DNA of 64,000 nucleotides from Zea mays (Eukaryota; Streptophyta; Magnoliopsida; Poales; Poaceae). The first letter of the stretch is position 1. Each line of letters starts with the position of its first letter. The notes below the pieces were generated by a model. That model did no database searches, had not been told where the DNA came from, and was given only the letters and a program-made list of their open reading frames with translations. A program made the position numbers and the translations under genes. The stretch is taken from NCBI RefSeq assembly GCF_902167145.1, contig NC_050098.1, forward strand, positions 109,716,207-109,780,206, written 5' to 3'. Below, in pieces: positions 33,235 through 44,821 of this stretch.

Positions 33235-36200
33235 TGTAACACCCACTTTGTAAGAAAATCGAAAAGGAGAAAATTATATCCCTTTTGTATGCATGAGTGT
33301 GTCATTTCTATCTATCATTTTCATGTGAACACATTACTTACACAAATAAACCATTAACAAGAGACACCCAAATAAATTGTGCATCATGCTGGGTTTTACT
33401 TGATTGCGCATATGTGGACAATAAAAATAAAGGTGTCATTAACAAGATACTAATGAATACATAGAATTTAACTCCTACATTTGAAAACAAAACTCTAAGG
33501 TAAAGAAGAGGAAAAGAAAATCTTAATTTAAAATGTGCAAGAAAAATTTTATATGTAGATATCTCTAGCCTTACTAGGGTCTTGGAATTAAACTTAAATT
33601 TAGGAATGAATCACCAACCAAATTTGGGTTTGAACTTGAATTCCAAAAAATGTGAGAAAAAGGAACCAGGAAAAGAAAGAAAAAAGGGAAAGAAAATGGG
33701 AAAATGGCACATGGGCCCAAACTACCTGAACTCGGCCCAGTTCGTCCCATCTCGCGCGCACGCCTGGGTTCCTGTCTCACTGACGGGCCGGGCCTACCCG
33801 TCAATACCTCTTGCACCCGCTTTCGTCACTCCGTCCGTGACTGGTGGGACCAGGCCGTCGGGTCAATCGGTCTCACGCCAACAGAATTCGCGCAGCGACC
33901 TCCGAAATCTCCGGTGAACTCGCCCCTGCCCTGGTTTCTCGCTGATTCGAGCCGTTAGCCTATAAGACTTGACCCCCCACGAACCTCTGTACCCATAGCC
34001 CCCTTTAATCTAGCGAATCGCGGCAAGAACAGGTGGCTCAGGCTTGAACTGCGGCCAGGAATCGCCCGCCAGCGCCATTATCATCTTCGCCAAAGTTCCA
34101 GGCGCACAAGTCGTGTTCGGGAGCTTTGCGGGTTGTCTGGTGAAGGTTTCGTGGCCGTCCAGGGAGGTGGCGACCGCGGTGGTGTTCGGAATTCGTCGCC
34201 AGATTTCGGGTTCCGCTGTGCGCCGTGGGTGGCCGGTTCACTTCTGCGAATCCAGGTGTGAAGCATCCTGCGCGATCCCATACTGTTACCGCTTCGTGCT
34301 ACTGCTTTTGGATTAAATTTTAGGACCGGTAATCAGGTCGGTGCGATCGCCGGTCATGGCGCACCGCCGTGGGAGCTTCGCTCTGCCACCGATGTCCGCC
34401 CAGTTGGGGCGGAGATCGTGCGCCGTCGGATCGGTGCGGACGGCTGTGATTAATCAGCGCATACCGGTTCGCCTGTTTCGATCCGGTCCGTTCATTTCTG
34501 ATCTGGCGCCTAGAGTTCATTGAGGGAAACATAAAATCTGGACGGTTGAACTAGGATCTAACGGCTAGGATGGCTTACCGTTTCGCGGGAGCTCAGGCCT
34601 AATCTGGGTCGTCGGCTTTATAACCGACGGCAGAGACTCTCCCGTACCCCTTCAACTAGCGCAATTGCCAAAGAACCCCTAAGTAAATTGGAATTCAACC
34701 CGCTGTCCATCTTGTCTATTCACCGTGTCTTGGGATTTTACCCCGTGACCCCCTGACTTTCCTGGAAAATGTGGCCCAGTCCAGTGCAGTTTGAAATTGA
34801 ATAAATAAATTGGAAAATGGATTTCTAATGTGAAAATAATTACTAGAACTTCAATAATTCATAGTAAATTCATTTTAACTCCAAATTGAGTCATTCCAGT
34901 TGCAATAATTTTGTATTAATATTGTTTATCACCTAGTACCTTTGTTTAACCATGAAACTTGAATTAAAATTGTTCATAAGGATTAATCTATTCTAAGCAC
35001 TAAATAATTTCGGAAATTCATAACTTAATAACCGTAACTCCGAATTTAGCGGTTCTCGAACCCACGATCTCGTAGTGACGCATAGATTACTATTATGCAG
35101 TGTGTGCTTATGTCTGATGTGATGTTAATTTTGCCTATACCATGTTTCGTTTGTATTGCTACGACTAGCAGTGAGGACACGTGTCATCTGAAGAACAAGT
35201 TGGTACCTGGAATCTCAAGTGTCAGGCAAGTTGTGCCCTTGATCACTTCTTTTTACCCAACCATGTTCCGATTAATCATAATGATCTGCATAGGTTAATT
35301 TTGATGGGACCCAATAGGTTACCCTAGTTTGTCTATCTTTATACCTTGTTTACCACTGAACTTTTGGGTAGTACTTGCTAGTGCTTTATGTGGTTTTGGG
35401 TACGAAGATACATTATTCATGATCACACTTTTATTATCTGTTTATTATTATTGTTCATGATAAGATCATTATGGTAATTGGAACATGGAGAACCACCTGG
35501 GAAAACAGTGCTACCACAAGGGTTTAATGGGACGCCCTTGGCCGATTAATTAGGAAAGCTAGTGGAATACTACCTTACCCGAAAGGGGCAAGGGCAGTAG
35601 GGGAGTGGTCAGTGTAGGGAGGCCCTCGGGAGGATTTTGCTGCAAAGGCGGTCCTGCAAGGGATTCCTGCATTGGAGCTTCCTATAAACTGTAGCGGGTT
35701 TTCTGAAGCTAGTGGAACTTTGTAAAGGCCTCGTAGTGTTACCCTGCCTCGCCTCCTCGGTAGAGGTGTATGGGAAGTCGTGATCCCTTGGCAGATGGGT
35801 AACATGACTTGTGGGTAAAGATGCGCAACCTCTGCAGAGTGTAAAACTGGTATACTAGCCGTGCTCACGGTCATGAGTAGCTCGGACACTCACATGATTA
35901 AATTATGGAACTTAAACTCAATTTGTCATATGCATTGCATCGCAGGTGAGGTTGTTACTTTTGTTCTACTACTTAATTGGGCTGGTATTTACTTATACTT
36001 AGTAATTGCTAATAAAATTTTGACCAACTTTAAAAGCAATGCTCAGCTCTAACCATCCTCTTTGGTAAGCCTTACACTTCACGTGAGCTCCCACCTTTGG
36101 CGAGTTCATGCACATTATTCCCCACAACTTGTTGAGCGATGAACGTATGTGAGCTCACTCTTGCTGTCTCACCCCCCACAGGTCAAGAACAGGTACCACA

Positions 36201-36458
36201 GGATGAGGCGCGTGGAGGATGCTGTGGCGAGTTCGTGAGAGGTCTAGGCCGTCGTCTCCCAGTCAACTTTGGGTTGCTGGACCGTTGTCTCCTTATGATG
36301 TAATTATTTATTTATTTTGTACAAAACTCCGATTATATAGTAAAGATGTGACATTCGATCCTGTGCCATGATTCATCATATGTGTGAGACTTGGTCCCAG
36401 CACACCTGGTGATTATGTTTACGCCCGGGCTTTGGACCCCTAAAACCCGGGTGTTACA
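33235..36458 (+). repeat. 3' LTR of E5 (3224 bp)
   Basis: This is the second copy of the E5 LTR, differing from the first by scattered single bases and short gaps (for example caccccccac against accccccac near 36172). Confidence 0.9.
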
Positions 36459-36463
36459 CCAGG

Positions 36464-37156
36464 GCTACCGCGCGCCTCTCCCAGCAGGGCGCCGAGGTGA
36501 CGGACCTTCGGTTGCTCTGCGCCGATCTGAGAGCAGAGGCGGTAGCGGCACGCGCAGAGGTGCAGCGACGACAGTCGGAGTTTGACCAGGTCGCCGATGA
36601 GCGGGATCAATCTCGGGGCCAGGCCGCCGAGGCCGAAAGCCGGGCCGGAGCCCTTGCAGCAGACCTAGCCGTAGCCCAAGCCGCATCCTCGGAGAAGCGT
36701 GCCCGAGCCGGAGGTATGTCCTGGCTGTTTTCGGTTTTCGTTTCAGCTCGTTTCCTCCACTTGTGTTTGAGGCCTTGCGCTCTGGCTGTTCGCAGAGCTC
36801 GAGTCTGCCCTTGATGAGTCCACCAGGGCGCTTGCCCAGGCGGTCGAGCAAAGGGAAGCCGACCACGCGGCCATGTCCGAGGCCATCTTGGACTTTTGCC
36901 GGGTCCTTGGCTTCGGCGACGTCCCCTCAAGAAGCTCCCTTCAAAGTCGCCTGCAGGCCTTGGGTGACCATGTGCGCGGCATACTCCACGAGGTGCTACA
37001 TCACGGCGTCAGGCGGGCCTTCGCCGTGCTTGCTTCCCACTACGTCGTGGATCTGGAGCAGGTCGGCGAGGGGTATTGCCTCCCTAACAAAGATGAAGCC
37101 GCCCTGGCTGAAGTCCAGAGGCTCGACGCGGCCGCAGCGGGCCCGAGCGCGGTGCT
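36464..37156 (+). pseudogene. E3 antisense gene, middle part (coiled coil)
   Basis: This continues the frame cut at 28927. It encodes a long Ala/Glu/Arg-rich helix (LRAEAVAARAEVQRR, QSRGQAAEAESRAGALAADL). A GT-AG intron fits at 36714-36795 (82 bp). It then encodes ESALDESTRALAQAVEQREA and a globular part with LGFGDVPSRSSLQSRLQALG and VLASHYVVDLEQVGEGY. No stop is seen in this part. E4 cuts it at 37156 within a Val-Leu codon pair, and it resumes at 52720 in phase. Confidence 0.7.
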
Positions 37157-37467
37157 TGTGGCAGAACCACCCGAATTATTCCAGCTTAAGTGCCTAAGTC
37201 ACGCATCAGGGGCCGTAACACACTTAAATTGGAATAACCCGTCAGTCCTTCAGATCTAGTCTGATAGAGCCACTTAACCAGGATCAAATTCCACAATCTC
37301 ACTCGAAGGTGAGTCACAGAAGAAATACAATAAAACAGGAAACCTCAAATTAAGTGCGGAGTTATTACATAAATCGGAGTTTTTGCGTAGCAAATAAAGT
37401 TCACAAAATAAAGTGCAGCGGCTAATCGATGTCGTCGGTAATGAGGAAATGGGCAAGGCCTAGCCCA

Positions 37468-37574
37468 CTACCCCTCATGCTCCTCTCCTACCGGAGCAAC
37501 ATCCCACTCGACCGTCCAACCCGGTGGCAGGGTGGTACGCCAAGTCACGCCATCAACCATTTCCTGAATGGTAC
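37468..37574 (-). CDS. Exon C of spliced leader reading frame (E4 3' LTR)
   Basis: The acceptor TTTTTGCAG is preceded by a pyrimidine tract and a branch-like TACTCAG. The 107 nt exon gives TIQEMVDGVTW...TTLPPGWTVEWD and ends in TAG. It joins in phase with exon B (38557-38710) over a predicted 982 bp intron with a GC-AG border (37575-38556). The total would be 86 residues. The matching copy in the 5' LTR (48341-48447) is the one that would lie in a full leader transcript. It is a prediction from sequence alone. Confidence 0.35.
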
Positions 37575-38556
37575 CTGCAAAAATGGTGCCACAAGCAAGG
37601 CTGAGTATACTAATACTCAGCTAGACTTAACCGGTGTGAGGAGTCTACTCCTCTACCTCTAGACTATGCAGCTGTTTGGCTGAGGGGTTTGGTTTGCCAA
37701 AAGCACTAGCTGTTTCTAAAATCAATTTTTAGCTTTTCAAATTCTACCATCATTAACTTAGCTAGATTTGCACCTTCTAAGCATACATGGTAACAAGCAT
37801 TTAGTTCAATCAACAAGTTATCTCATGTAACCACATTTCACTTCTTACTCGATGCAGTACAAGGAAATCAAGCAGTCTCATTAGCTGCGAGAAGCAGACG
37901 ATTCGAATCGAGTTTTAACCTTGCAAGGTAAACCTAAACACACGACATGTTAGGGTACTCTGACCCCACACATGACAACCGTCCCCATCGATTCCCCGTT
38001 CGCGTCCAGGCCTCACCGCCTTGGCATACAATGCTCCACTGACCCCGGCTGCCGCCGTGCAGTGACCGCACTTGTACCCACCATAGCTAGCATGGGAGAC
38101 CCAGTCTCAGGTCGCATGAGGGATAAAGTCCACGCCCGACTTCACTCAGGTACTTGGTTTACCGGTTACCATTTTTCCCGGCATGTGCTTAGTACGTTCA
38201 AAAGCTTGACTCAGGTATCCACACATTAATCCTTAATTCATTTTTCCCGTCTCATGGACAAGGCATCCTCCCTGGATCCAAGTCCATAGACTAACATATA
38301 TCCCATTATCAAGATGAATACAATCAATTCCTGACCTCGCGCGAGCGCTAGAAAATCACTCGACTTCTACCGAGATCCTGATTAGCAAGCAGCTACTCGA
38401 CCTAGCATACTAGTATTCATCTCAAAAAGGAATCCTAAGTTCATGCAACTAGAGGTTTCAAGCAACTCCTACACTTAAGTGCACATTGCAATCCTACAAG
38501 CATTAAGTGTAGTAAAATAGCATAATTAATAGGTTATGCATAAAACCGGGGCTTGC

Positions 38557-38710
38557 CTTCAATTGCTGGGGCTGCGGGGAGATCCTCAATAGCAGCCTCT
38601 AAAGCCTGCTCCTGGTCCTCCTCTTGGACAGATCCTTGCTCGGGGATGAGCACGTACTCTCCGTCGGCAAGATTACAATCTAATGAATGCAATGCGTAAG
38701 ATATATGCAT
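38557..38710 (-). CDS. Exon B of spliced leader reading frame (E4 3' LTR)
   Basis: A 154 nt frame runs from ATG (38710) to donor AAG|GCAAGC. The product begins MHISYALHSLDC, then NLADGEYVLIPEQ and a Glu/Ala-rich part. If not spliced it ends seven codons later at TAA (38534). The E2 homologue has the same exon length and an identical donor. Confidence 0.35.
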
Positions 38711-40960
38711 GATATGACATGTGCTTTTAGAAATCACAACTTTAAAGGTGCATGATCTTTCTTGAGTTAAACAAGGTTAACTTTACTTATGTAAGACCCT
38801 TGGGTGGTATACTTGGTAAATTGGTTTAAACTTAGCTAAGGTAAGTAGATTAAATTTTTTGGGGTTCCACTGAATTCCTTTTAAGTTTTAGTGAGAATTG
38901 ATAAGTACTCAAGTTAGATTTATTGAGGTGGGGTTTATTTCTTCTTTCCTTTTCTTTTATTCTCTTTATTGTTTTGGAGTAGGTTTGAACTACAAGTTGC
39001 TTTTATAAAATTACAAAAATTCTGCAAAAATTACAGTGGCTTGTTACTGGTGTGTGTTTCGCTGTCTCAAAATTTGGGGATCAGAAAGTGAATAGTTTTC
39101 TCTGGACAAAATTATTAAATTCTAGGGCAGAAGGGGTGCTTTGAACTACAACTACTATTTAACAGTGGGCAATTCTCCAAAACTTATTTTTGCTGGCTTT
39201 TAAGTGTTATAACATGACTTGATACAAATTTCTAATCATTAATACCTTTTAATTATTGTTCTATGGTTTTCTCAAGTTTCTAGCCAAATGGGTGCTTTCT
39301 ACTACCACTATATTTGAAAAGCATCAAACAACAGGGTGCTTATTTTTCTCAGTTATTGTTTTGTGCAAGAGCAATCATTCTGAAGTTTGGCCTCTTTTTG
39401 CTTAAGGGAAGGGGTGGTATGCACCATTTGAATTAAATGGCCTTTCTCTTAAATCATTAGCAATTGGTATGAGTTTGCTTCTTTTTCATGCGTTGGCATT
39501 TTTCTCTGGTAGTTTATCCCATCATGGACTTAGCAAATTTTTGGTTGTCCATTATCACATTAATAGGGGTTGTTCATGATTTATTTGGAAAATGCCTTAT
39601 TATCACTTTGTATTTATTTTCCTTACTTAAAAAGTTGGGCTGAGGTGCTCTGTATTTTTGTAGTGGGGCTCTGGTGGTTGTTAGTCTACTGGATTTTTAT
39701 TATTCATTTTGGTTATAGTTTTGCTGCTCTAATAATTGATTTTCTGTCCAAATAAGGCTAAATAAAACATTTTAATTTAAACTGGTCCAAATTAATGGTC
39801 TCTGTATTTTTCCTAGGTTCTCTGTTACATAAGTAAACTAGGAAAAATAATCTTAATCACTGTTCAATAATTTCTAATGCCTTTCCGATTTTCTCTAAGT
39901 TTTGGGCAAAATAGCTTTAAAGGAATAACTACATCATATTTTTCAATGCTGGGGTTCCTATTATTTTTAAACAGTGTCTAAATGAGGTTTGAACATCTAC
40001 AAATTTTCTTAAGTTCAGCACAGAAGAAAAACTAATTTTCCCTAATTAAACAAGGTTTAGTAGGTTTCTGTTTTTAATTTTAAACTCTAAAATCTAGAAC
40101 AGAAGCATAGGGTTTATCATTTTTAAATGATGGTTCATAATATTCAGGAGCTAGCAAAATTGGTTTGACAACTTTTTATGAAAAATTCATCAAGTTATGG
40201 GTTTTCTAAGTTCTCTGGTCATTTTAAAAAGAATAACAGAATTGGTTTAATGGAAATCCACTTTGCACTGGGGTCCCTGGCGGGTTTTTAAGTTTTCTTC
40301 GTGGATCAGTCCTTAAGCTACTATTCACATGAGTCACTGACGTTACAGAAAACCCCTCGGGTTCTACAAATCCTAACCCGAGGTCCTTCTTCTACCTCAA
40401 ACAGTAACCGCGGCGGAAGAAAGGGCGGAGGGGCTTACCGGCGGCGAGATTGCTCCGGTGAAGTGGTCGAGGACGAAGGGGAAGTCTCGGGGATCAACGG
40501 TGTGCGGGTCGCCGTCGAAGATGGCCGGAGTCGGTCGGTCCACGCGCGCAGGCGGGGATGCTCGTCGGCGGCGAGGAGTCCGGCCTGGTCACGGCGAGAT
40601 AGTTCAATTGGATGGGTCAGGGAGGTTCACGAGATGCCAGAGAAGATATGAGCGCAAGGAATTGGGCGGAGACTCACTGGATAGCTCGGTCCACGCGCGG
40701 CAGCGGAAGACCGAAGTCCGGTGAGGTCGATCTCGGGCCTCCGGTGAAGTCTGGCCGGGTCCGAGGGCTTGGCAAGATTCACGGGCTACTGGCGGAGCTA
40801 GCCGAAGCACTGGCTCGACTTGAGGGTGGCTGGAGTGGGCTGGCCACGGTGGCCGAAGCTCTGGCGGCAATGACGGGCGGAATTGAGCTCGCCGGAGCTA
40901 AGGAAAGGGGGCTGGCCGGTGAGGGTGAGTGCGGGGCGAAGTGAGGTGCGCCCGGGGAGG

Positions 40961-40967
40961 CTTTATA
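40961..40967 (-). promoter_or_regulatory. TATA box of E4 3' LTR
   Basis: The minus strand reads TATAAAG in a GC-rich stretch. The same site occurs in the 5' LTR (51836-51842) and in E2 (14554-14560). Confidence 0.5.
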
Positions 40968-41838
40968 GGCACGGGCGGGCACGACCGAGGGCGTGGGCGC
41001 GCGGCGGACTTGACCAGACGCCGGGGTGAGCGCGCGCGCGGGTTGGGCGAGCTCTGGCATGCCGACCAGGGTCGAACACGTGTGCCCGTGCGTTCTGCCC
41101 AAGCTCTGGCGCGTGTGGTCGCTCATCCGAGCCTGCTCTCGCCTTGGTCAGTGCACAAAACCTCTTCTCCTCCCTACAAGCTACCATTCTTGTGTGGGGG
41201 TCATAGGATTTTGCCTACTGGTTGCAGAGATATGGAGCCAGGAAATCTGGTCTGTCTCCCTGCCCAAACCCGAGGCAAATCCAAGGTTTTGTCGTGTCTA
41301 GGGCTCGCGTCCCAATGCCATCTTCTGGCACAGGACAGAGGGGTTAGTTAGACACAATTTTGTCAATGTGGCCATTAGGATTCGAGTTAGGGATCAAGGT
41401 GAACAACCCTGATCTTTGGCTCAAGGTCTGAATTTCAGAATTCTGAAATTCAGAATTCCCATTAAGTCCCCACATAGAAGCTTGATTTGGGGTTTTATTT
41501 GAGTTATTTTGGCTAAGCTTTCTCAACATTTCTTGTTGCTCATTATATATACTTCAATTTTTATAATTGGCTCAAGTCATAACTTTAAACTTTTCATCCC
41601 CTTTTTCTTATTTTCTTGAATTTTGCTCATGGGGCTCACTTAGGGTTTTTAATTAGGGTTGCACATTCTACCCTTTTCAAGGACTCAATTGTTTTGATCA
41701 TGATACTTTTAAGTATATACTTGGTGAATTCTTTATTACTTAAGTTATTTTGATGCTCATGCTTACTTTGGTTCACATAAAATAATGGTTCTTGGTTTGG
41801 CATTTGAGATAAACCCTAGGTGACACTGGGGTGTCACA

Positions 41839-41855
41839 GCCTTCCCCCCTTAAAG
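41839..41855 (-). promoter_or_regulatory. Polypurine tract of E4
   Basis: The minus strand reads CTTTAAGGGGGGAAGGC, ending exactly at the 3' LTR start TGTGACACC. Confidence 0.85.
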
Positions 41856-42113
41856 GAATCTCGTCCCAAGATTCGGGCCAGAGTCCTCCCAGGGTGAAGC
41901 GAAGGGTGAGACTTATAGGAAATGGGTGATTATTGTTATTATTAGGGTAAAACTGCTCTTCGAATGTCATTCTCTTTGCAACTTTAGAAGGAAGTCCTTT
42001 TAAGTTTTACTTCATAGTTACTTCATTCTGAATTAAGATCATATTTTTGGAAATTAGGTTCGAAGGGCAGAAGGAGGGGTTGGGGGTGATTACGTACCAG
42101 CTTCCTTAGGTAG

Positions 42114-42920
42114 TCAATCGGGGAAGTTGGATCTCAAGAATTCCTCGGTTTCCCAAGTAGCTTCCTCCTCTGAGTGATTACTCCACTGGACCTTGTACAT
42201 CTTGATAGATTTAGCCCGAGTTGATCTTTCTTTGCAATCCAGAATCTTGGAGGGGTACTCTTGGTACGATAGATCTGGCTCTATCTCCAATTCTGGCTCT
42301 GCTATGATCTCGGTCGGCAATCGAACACACTTCTTCAGCTGAGATACATGGAATACACTGTGAATGGCAGACATCTTTGAAGGTAACTTCAGCTTGTATG
42401 GCACGGGTCCACATGCTTCTATGATCTCATAAGGTCCAATGTAACGAGGGGCTAGCTTGCCTTTTATCCCAAACCTCTGCACTCCCTTGGTGGGTGATAC
42501 CTTGAGGTATACAAAACTTCCCACCTCGAACTGGAGAGGTTTCCTTCTTTTATCATGGTAACTCTTCTGCCTGGCCTGAGCAGCTTCTAGATTCTTCCTG
42601 ATTAGCTTGACCTTCCTTTCGGCTTCAGTCACTAAATCAGGTCCAAAAACTTCTCTTTCACCAGGTTGAGACCAATTGAGTGGTGTTCTGCACCTTCTTC
42701 CATAGAGAGCTTCAAAAGGTGCCATCTTTAGGCTGGATTGATAACTATTGTTATAAGCAAACTCTGCCAAAGAGAGGTGCTTATCCCAGTTCTTGCCACA
42801 ATCGATCGCACAAGCTCTCATCATATCCACCAGGATTTGGTTTACCCTTTCCGTCTGACCATCAGTCTGTGGGTGGTAAGCTGAACTCCTGATTAGCTTG
42901 GTTCCCAAAGACTCTTGCAA
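42114..42920 (-). pseudogene. E4 integrase C-terminal half and chromodomain
   Basis: This part carries the third catalytic residue in HPQTDGQTERVNQ (Glu intact), the [21 protein letters not shown] block, the beta-rich DNA-binding part (GKLAPRYIGPYEIIEACGP) and a C-terminal chromodomain (MYKVQWSNHSEEEATWETEEF). It ends in TGA at 42114. Chromodomains steer such elements to heterochromatin. It is out of frame with the rest of pol because one base is missing near 42945-42950 compared with E2. Confidence 0.85.
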
Positions 42921-44821
42921 TTGTTCCCAAAATCTGGCAACAAATTAGGTCCTCGGTCAGAAACAATGGTCCGAGGTAATCTGTGCAAACACACGATCCG
43001 GTCAATATACAATTCCGCATATTTCTGAGCCTTATCAGTGGTGTGCACAGGAAGAAAATGTGCCACTTTCGTCAATCGGTCCACAATAACCCAGATCGAA
43101 TCATGATGACGAGAGGTGTTGGGCAGACCCACAATGAAATCCATGCTGATGTCGTCCCACTTCCACGAAGGTACGAACAGTGGTTGCAAAGCTCCAGCTG
43201 ACTTCAAGTGGCTTGCCTTTATCCTCTGACAGGTGTCACATTCTGATACATACTGGGCTATCTCCCTCTTCATTCTGGTCCACCAGTACAAAGGCTTCAG
43301 ATCATGGTACATCTTGGTGCTTCCCGGATGCATAGAGAATTTGGAGAGATGAGCCTCATCCAAAATTTTCCTCTTGAGATCCTGGTCTTTAGGAATTACC
43401 AATCTGCTTTTGAACCATAACACACCCTTTTCATCCTGGCGGAAACAATTATACTTCTCAACCTTCTGATGGAGATTCTTCTTGATAACTTGCACTCCCT
43501 TGTCACTGAGCTGGGCCATGATAATCTGGTCTTGCAAAGCTGGCTCAACAGAAATGTGAGACAAAGAACCAGAAGGAATCACTTCAATTTGCATCTTGCT
43601 CAACTCATCACACAAGGTGTTAATGCGAGAATCCATCAGAATACAGTTGCATTGCAACTTCCGACTCAAGGCATCTGCTACCACATTAGCTTTTCCTGGG
43701 TGATAATGTACCTCCAGGTCATAATCCTTGATCAGCTCTAGCCATCTCCTCTGCCTCATGTTGAGATCAGCCTGAGTAAAAATGTACTTAAGGCTCTTAT
43801 GATCAGTGAAGATGTTGCAGTGGGTTCCCATTAGATAGTGCCTCCACATCTTCAATGCATGAACCACTGCTGCTAACTCGAGGTCATGAGTGGGATAATT
43901 TTGCTCATGAGGCCTGAGTGCTCTTGAGGCATAATCAATGACTCGGTTGTCTTGCATCAAGACACAACCTAGCCCGGTGCCTGAGGCATCACAATATACA
44001 TCAAAAGGCTTGCTGCTGTCGGGTTGCGCCAATACTGGTGCTGTGGTCAGATGTTGCCTTAATGCATGGAAGACATCTTCGCACTTCTGACTCCACACAA
44101 ACTTGACTTCTTTCTTTAGCAACTCAGTAATAGGCTTCGCAATTCGAGAGAAGTCCGGAATAAATCTTCGGTAATAACCAGCTAATCCCAGAAAACTCCG
44201 AATCTGGCGAACAGTTGTTGGTGGCCTCCAGTTCATCACCTCTTGCACTTTATCAGGATCAACAGCTATTCTAGCCTGAGAGATAGTGTGACCCAAGAAT
44301 TTGATTTCCTTTAGCCAAAAATCACACTTGGATAACTTGGCATAAAGGTGGTGCTCTCGCAGACGTTGAAGTACTACATGCAAATGCCCGGCATGTTCTT
44401 CTTCGTTCTTTGAGTACACCAGAATGTCATCGATGAAAACCACCATGAACTTGTCCAATTCCGGCATGAAAACAGAATTCATCAGATACATGAAATATGC
44501 TGGTGCATTTGTCAGCCCGAATGACATCACCAAGAATTCATATAGCCCATATCTGGTTGAGAATGCCGTCTTCGGAATATCACTTGCTCGTATTTTGATC
44601 TGATGGTAGCCAGAGCGAAGGTCTATCTTGGAAAACACCTTGGCCCCGACCAACTGGTCAAAGAGAACATCAATACGAGGCAAAGGATACTTGTTCTTGA
44701 TAGTTACCGCATTAAGAGGGCGGTAATCTATACACAGCCTCAAGCTTTCATCCTTCTTCACAAACAATGTTGGACATCCCCAAGGCGAAGTGCTTGGGCG
44801 AATAAAACCCTTATCCAGCAA
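42893..44821 (-). pseudogene. E4 RT, RNase H and integrase N-terminal half
   Basis: RT carries [38 protein letters not shown] and the catalytic [10 protein letters not shown]. RNase H has [10 protein letters not shown] and [11 protein letters not shown]. Integrase follows with its zinc finger ([10 protein letters not shown]...CDTCQRIK) and the first two catalytic Asp ([14 protein letters not shown]). All seen catalytic residues are intact. Upstream it is cut off from protease by TAA at 44822-44824. Downstream it runs into the frameshift near 42945. Confidence 0.85.

Larger units (their letters stand above)
28928..36458 (+). mobile_element. E5: complete non-autonomous long-LTR retrotransposon
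   Basis: Two LTRs of 3227 and 3224 bp flank a 1080 bp internal region with a primer site and a polypurine tract but no coding sequence. A perfect 5 bp target duplication, CCAGG (28923-28927 and 36459-36463), bounds it. The LTRs start TGTAACACCC and end GGGTGTTACA. The LTR start, tRNA-Met primer and tract (CGGGGACGAGATT, then TTTAAGGGGGG) resemble those of Tekay-type E2 and E4, so such an element may supply proteins in trans. The orientation is plus, unlike the others inside E3. The LTRs differ at only scattered positions, which suggests a fairly recent insertion. Confidence 0.9.
37157..41838 (-). repeat. 3' LTR of E4 (4682 bp)
   Basis: On the minus strand it starts TGTGACACCCC at 41838 and ends GGTTCTGCCACA at 37157. 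A TATA box reads TATAAAG at 40961-40967, and a donor-like CCG|GTAAGC lies at 40438. With transcription starting near 40930, R plus U5 would be about 3.8 kb, unusually long. Confidence 0.93.

Noticed and set aside
28928..36458. Tandem duplication or two solo LTRs
   Set aside because: The 1080 bp between the copies starts with a primer site and ends with a polypurine tract, and one CCAGG duplication bounds the whole, so it is one element.
40301..41351. GC-rich reading frames in the E4 LTRs (also 51270-52226)
   Set aside because: They are in the leader and promoter zone, overlap in all frames, differ between the two LTRs by random changes and show no domain.
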